A stretch of 64,000 bases of DNA from Crithidia expoeki (Eukaryota > Euglenozoa > Kinetoplastea > Trypanosomatida > Trypanosomatidae): assembly GCA_900240875.1 (NCBI GenBank), contig OESE01000222.1, positions 2,756,001 through 2,820,000 on the forward strand, written 5' to 3'. Position numbers and translations under genes: made by a program. Each line of letters begins with the position of its first letter. Positions within the stretch are counted from its first letter, which is position 1. This document shows, piece by piece, positions 59,530-64,000 of this stretch. A model generated the notes under the pieces. It saw only the letters and a program-made list of their open reading frames with translations, was not told where the DNA came from and did not search any database.

Positions 59530-61846
59530 GGCGAAGAGTGTTCAGGAAACAAAAAAGGAGGGAAAGGATGTTAATGTTGTTTTTGTTCGGGTGGATGTGA
59601 ACTTGTGAGTGTGTGTGGTGGCTTGGCTACTGCAGTGGGACAACAAATAATCGGAAAGCACGTGCTCTGCGTGACGAGAATAAAGTGGGAAAGTCATAGT
59701 GCGAAAGTCGATAGAATCGAATGATGAAAGGGAAGAGCATGTCACAGGCCGTCAGCTTACCGAAAACAACATACCGTTAGCCCTGCCTTCATTTTAAGCC
59801 TCTAGCAGAGTCCTTTTGTGAAGAAGTTTTTATATTGCTGCTCTTACTGGAAGTTGAAGGCGACCCTGAATACCATTAAATGAGAAGGGTCCCAACGGTG
59901 AGGTACTAGTGTGTAGGCATCATTAAGGATATCGATGGTGCTTAATTCCACGGCAGTAACCGTTCAATACCTTTTAGCAATTCAGGTGTTCTTCTCTTTA
60001 CCTCGCATTGTTATTGTGTGAGCCTTACAGTTATGTATGGTCTGCTCCCATAACTAAACGGGGACTTCGTTTTGCAGTTTTCCGGAGCACCGCACTACTG
60101 GTGTTACATGCCTTGGGAAATAGGTGGTCCTTTGGAGACTTAGTGAACACTACGCATTTGCCCTAATGTCACAAAAGAAAACAGATGAAGAGGGCAAGGG
60201 GGTGCGTGGGCATATCAGGAAGACTGGCGTTCAATTGCTACCTTTCTGCTTCGAGGAAAACCTCTGCCGCCAGGCAACGATAAAAAGTAAAAGAAAACAG
60301 CCCTGAAATCACATAAAGAAAAGCCGCCATGATGCGCTTTAGCAACAACAGCAAGAAACGCTAGGCCACTTTAAGTACTTCCGAAGTCCCTGTAAGTGGG
60401 GGGAAAAAGGAAAGAAGACAAGACAGAGCGTGAAGTGTATGAGAATACAGTAATGTTATTACTTTGAAACAAAAAACAGCAGCAAGCACTCGCGTATTAC
60501 TGAAAAAGACTATAGAAGAGGGGAGAAGAAAACAGAAAGAGAATGCGGGTGTTTCGGAGAAACCAAAAGGAACCACTTACCTCCCCTACTTTTGATGTCC
60601 ATAAAAAAAGAAACACATTCTGATTCGCACCCTCGTCTACGACAATTGCTTGACGGCGATAGAAACAGGTCAGCATTGTGTGCGCCACCGACCGGATACT
60701 TACGATATTAAAGGCAACAGGAAACTGAGTCAAGTGCGTTTGATCAAATACTGTAGTTTTTATTCGATGAACATGTTTTTCTTCCCCGGGGTCCTTTATT
60801 GTACTTCTTAAATTCACACAACGCCGCGTTCATGAAAGGTGAGGTTGAGCTTTTCAAAGGTGATAAGAGAGAAGGGATACTGAGTCGAAAGAAGCGAGTC
60901 TGCAAGCATGTCTACTGGACCGGGAACCCTGACATTAAACATAAATGAATACGTACAAAATGCTCAGCGTGGTCGTCAAGTAAGCATGAAGCATATTTCA
61001 AAGGTAGCTCCCGTGACAAAGTGCAGAGAACTAAAAGAACAAGAATCAAAAAGCGCCTTAAAAACACGTATAATAGCATTGCTGTGTGCAGAGTCACACC
61101 AGCCTTTCTTACCGCTGATTCATTTTTTTTTTTACAAAACTACCAAAAAGACGAAGCCTAAAACCGTAGTTAGAGAGGGACGATTTTTGAATGTACAACT
61201 TTTCCGAAAGACAAAGAGAACGTACAGTACACACACAAAGGACGTCCGGAAAAAAACACTAGAAACGCTTGTATTTTTGCTAACGGGGAATAAGTTAAGA
61301 AGCAAAAGAAAAGAGAGGTGCTACTCACAATATATATATATATATATAGTGAATTGAATTGGCAAGAGAGATAGATCATTAGTAGACAAATATTAAAGTT
61401 AAGCAGTTACTGTCAAACGCCATTGATATAAGTATGTGGGGAAATATGGCTGAGAGAAAAGAGAGAAACTAAGTATTCACATTAACCCAGGTTTCTTTAG
61501 CGAATATATCCGAACGCACAAAAGCAGCTCCGAAAACAAATCAAAATAAGCAAACAAAGGTGAGTGCTGCTTACAATCCACTCAAACACGACGCAAAAAA
61601 AAAAAAAGGCGGCTGCGGTTGGAACGGAGAAAAGAGAACTGGAATGCCGCAGTTCATTTTATGACCCAAACAAAAAAAAAATGCCATACGTGCTTGACCA
61701 TAAAGCAACTATTAAAGAGGCCACGTTCCAACGTTCCAAAATACCTGTCAATGAGAAAAGCACTCCCCTTTACGCTGCTGCGGTATTACGCAACGTTTAT
61801 GCATGGCAACCTCCTCGCGGACCAGAGGGAGGTCCTCCGAGCGCTG
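59530..61846. other. Long spacer (2.3 kb) downstream of kinase gene
   Basis: AT-rich, no supported gene. Contains (TA)n at 61329-61349 and A runs near 61594 and 61671. A 149-codon plus-strand frame at 60908-61357 is lysine-rich, runs into the TA repeat and is taken as chance. Confidence 0.65.
61329..61349. repeat. (TA)n microsatellite
   Basis: Ten TA units in the expected 3' flank of the kinase gene. Confidence 0.9.
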
Positions 61847-64000
61847 TCAATAGCATGGAAAGGCCGGCGACGGGGATACCACTGGTGAGAGCATGTCCCG
61901 TGAGCCTACCACATTAGCCAACTTGTCCTCCCCGCTGTCTCCGCTCCCAGTCGTGTCGGTAACACCCGTCTGTGAGCCGGGGTGCTTGCCGTCATGTGGC
62001 GTTGAGGCAGAGTCGTGCCAGCTCGCATTCGTGACAACAGTCTCCTGGTGCAGAGACGACGCCGTGGGTACCAGCTTGACCAGTGGTGACGCGCACGCCG
62101 AAGTGACCGCCGTTGTTTTTGCTGCCGCCGTTGTCGCCGCACTTTCAGTCTCAATCTGTCCAGCCACAGCAGTCACGCTTTCCTCCGCCAACTGCGCCCT
62201 CAAGTTGCAGCGCGACTCGGGACGGTTATCATTTGCTATGCCGCTGTCGGACGCAAACCAGTCATTTTCGTTACTACGGAGGTGCACGTGCACGGACTGC
62301 ATTGCGGGTTTCCCCTCAACTCCGCCCATAACAAGGGATTCACCGAAAGACGGTCCCCGCGGCGCGATGGTGGCGAGGCTCGGCGCGGCTGGCGAAGACG
62401 TGATAGACGTTCCACCCGCTGACAACACTGGCGTTGACGCTAACGACGGCAGCGAGAGCGACGCCTGCGGGTCGGCAAAAGAGGCGTTGTGTTCCAGCAC
62501 CGCGTTACCCACGAAGGAGTCGCGCACCAGCTGATCGGCCGTACGCACGTAGTGACGCAGACCAGAGCCCGGTATAGGCAACATGTTGTTGTACCGGGTG
62601 GTGGGACCCGCCTGCTTCGGACGGCTGGCAGGTAATGAGGTATGCGGACGGGCGGTGTTTGCCACCGTTGGTAGTATAGAAGACGACGGTGACTGAGAAT
62701 CCAGATGCTGCTGCTGTACGAGGCGAGAGCGCCGCAGCGGGGTAGACAGCAAGAAAGAGATGTAGTTGCGCACCACTTCCGGCAGAGGAAGATCGACGAG
62801 GTCGCGCTTCAATACAACCCGCACCGTGACTGCGATTATGCACAAGCTGAAGAAGCCAACAAAGCGGGCCAGAATGCGGGCAGTCAGATACAATCCGTAG
62901 GCGTACCGCACCCACCAGAAACTCGGCTGGCCGTCATCACAGAGAGTGTTGTTCGTCGACACACTGCTGATCGCGTTAGACGATGCTCTTCGTGCGGCGC
63001 TACGCATTAGCGTGGCGTTGACGGCGCTTGCCAGGCCGCCAATGTCCGCTGCGTCGCCGTTTCGGTTGGCGGTGCTGCGCTCATCTTCGCTGTCGCCGCC
63101 GCTCTCGATGGAGATCATTGAAGTGAACACCGAGCCTTGCTGTAGCACCTCACGTTTCGTCAGAGCAGTTGCTACGGGTACAACCGCGGGTGTACACCTC
63201 ACGGCTGACACTAAATCCTTACTGGGAAGAACAGATACAGGAAGAGACGCGGCCGCCACCGAAGTATTTATAGTTGTAACAGTAGTAGCTTCCTCCTTAT
63301 CTGCCCTATCGTATTGCAAGTCGCCTGAGCTAGGGTTGGCACGCGCTTCATCAGTGGGTGAAGAGGATGTCAGGCGATTTGTCAACGCTCCGCTCTCCGT
63401 AGGACTGTTGCTACTTCCGCCACTACTTTGTTTGTCGTCCGAGGAGCTCTGGTAGAAGCCGTCATCGACAACTTCCTCGTCGGAGGGGATGGCGTCGACG
63501 GGCGGGCAGCCATCAGACAGGAACTCCGTCACAGTTTCTGCCGCCTCGTAGCAGAGAGAAGACGACGGCGCGGGTGACATCGCAGACACCGACGGCGACA
63601 GCAGCTCTGCGCTGAGGGCAGCAATCCAGGGGTGCTGCAGGAGCTGCTTCACCGACCACCGCTCCATCGGGTCAACACACAGCATATGGTGGAGTATGTC
63701 CTCAATCTCGGCCGGAATCGGACGCGGAATGCGGAGGTGCGTTGTGGTGATCACCTCTAGAAGGCTGTCCGGGTCTTGGCTCGGGCAGCGAAAGGGGTGC
63801 CCGCCGAAAAGCATGACGTACAGGGTGACACCTGCAGCCCACACATCCACTTTCCGTCCGTCGTAGCGTGGATTTTCGTGTAAAAGCTCCGGGGCGCAGT
63901 AGCGCAGCGTGCCACACGCACGATGCAGCTCAGTGCCCGGCGGCGCATGGCACGCAAATCCAAAGTCCGACAGCACAAGTCGTGTGCGGCGCTTGTTGAG
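61847..64000 (-). CDS. CAMK-like protein kinase, C-terminal part, with membrane segment (partial)
   Basis: C-terminal 717 residues of a protein kinase whose N-terminal lobe lies beyond the window edge. The visible part starts just before D-F-G (L-V-L-S-D-F-G), then C-G-T-L-R-Y-C-A-P-E-L-L (activation segment end and A-P-E), D-V-W-A-A-G-V-T-L-Y (subdomain IX), and D-P-M-E-R-W with Q-L-L-Q-H-P-W-I, the classic end of a CAMK/AMPK-like catalytic domain. After about residue 120 the sequence is Ser/Thr-rich and low complexity. At plus-strand 62810-62895 it encodes a hydrophobic segment (V-G-F-F-S-L-C-I-I-A-V-T-V) flanked by basic residues, a likely single membrane anchor. The tail to the stop is again Ser/Pro-rich. 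Activation loop lacks an obvious R-D-independent change; catalytic residues upstream are not visible. Confidence 0.88.
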   Translation of the reverse strand, partial: LNKRRTRLVLSDFGFACHAPPGTELHRACGTLRYCAPELLHENPRYDGRKVDVWAAGVTLYVMLFGGHPFRCPSQDPDSLLEVITTTHLRIPRPIPAEIEDILHHMLCVDPMERWSVKQLLQHPWIAALSAELLSPSVSAMSPAPSSSLCYEAAETVTEFLSDGCPPVDAIPSDEEVVDDGFYQSSSDDKQSSGGSSNSPTESGALTNRLTSSSPTDEARANPSSGDLQYDRADKEEATTVTTINTSVAAASLPVSVLPSKDLVSAVRCTPAVVPVATALTKREVLQQGSVFTSMISIESGGDSEDERSTANRNGDAADIGGLASAVNATLMRSAARRASSNAISSVSTNNTLCDDGQPSFWWVRYAYGLYLTARILARFVGFFSLCIIAVTVRVVLKRDLVDLPLPEVVRNYISFLLSTPLRRSRLVQQQHLDSQSPSSSILPTVANTARPHTSLPASRPKQAGPTTRYNNMLPIPGSGLRHYVRTADQLVRDSFVGNAVLEHNASFADPQASLSLPSLASTPVLSAGGTSITSSPAAPSLATIAPRGPSFGESLVMGGVEGKPAMQSVHVHLRSNENDWFASDSGIANDNRPESRCNLRAQLAEESVTAVAGQIETESAATTAAAKTTAVTSACASPLVKLVPTASSLHQETVVTNASWHDSASTPHDGKHPGSQTGVTDTTGSGDSGEDKLANVVGSRDMLSPVVSPSPAFPCY

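Noticed and set aside
60908-61357. 149-codon plus-strand frame
   Set aside because: Lysine-rich, AT-rich, runs into a TA repeat, wrong strand, no family features.
1-64000. Retroelements, DNA transposons, CRISPR arrays, spliced-leader, rRNA or tRNA genes
   Set aside because: No reverse transcriptase, transposase or other element-type domain, no repeat-spacer array and no RNA gene signature was seen by eye; a similarity search was not possible.

Overview
The window looks like trypanosomatid (kinetoplastid) nuclear DNA. Every convincing gene lies on the minus strand, none needs an intron, and coding DNA is clearly more GC-rich than the AT-rich, homopolymer-filled spacers. Many starts are preceded, on the coding strand, by a polypyrimidine run ending in AG, the signature of spliced-leader trans-splicing. 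Protein families (trypanosomatid-type RpiB, CFAP96, a ZIP transporter, giant low-complexity insertions in conserved proteins) agree. Transcription would enter at base 64000 and leave at base 1, so the whole window is one segment of a polycistronic unit. Genus is uncertain; I infer something near Leishmaniinae or a monoxenous relative.

From the upstream (right) end: the C-terminal half of a CAMK-like protein kinase with a membrane segment, cut by the window edge; a pair of small two-helix membrane proteins that look like diverged tandem paralogues; a leucine-rich-repeat protein with an SR/RS-like basic tail; a 1521-residue TRPC4AP/DUF3689-like protein; ribose-5-phosphate isomerase B; a mitochondrial EF-G2 (ribosome recycling type); an S15/CocE-type alpha/beta hydrolase; a decayed gene of unknown identity; a CorA-like transporter lacking the GMN signature; a ZIP metal transporter followed by a very long G/T-rich spacer; a TPMT-like methyltransferase; PDCD5; a BCP1/BCCIP-like protein; a J-domain protein; a decayed FAD/NAD(P) monooxygenase; a DHHC palmitoyltransferase; the ribosome biogenesis GTPase BMS1; a FAM86-like methyltransferase; and CFAP96, a flagellar microtubule protein.

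The genes do not form one pathway; as usual in kinetoplastids they share transcription but not function. Loose themes are ribosome and translation (BMS1, BCP1, EF-G2, FAM86-like methyltransferase), metal ion transport (ZIP, CorA-like) and pentose phosphate metabolism (RpiB). Expression differences would be set by mRNA processing and UTRs.

No tRNA, rRNA, CRISPR, retroelement or transposon was recognised. Spacers are unusually long (several of 2 to 4.6 kb) and carry microsatellites, mainly (TG)n, (TA)n, (GATA)n and (AAT)n. The two pseudogenes, the structured G/T-rich spacer behind the ZIP gene, the ATN-type CorA-like protein and the tandem two-helix genes are the points most worth a second look. 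All family calls rest on motif recognition by eye, with no searches run.
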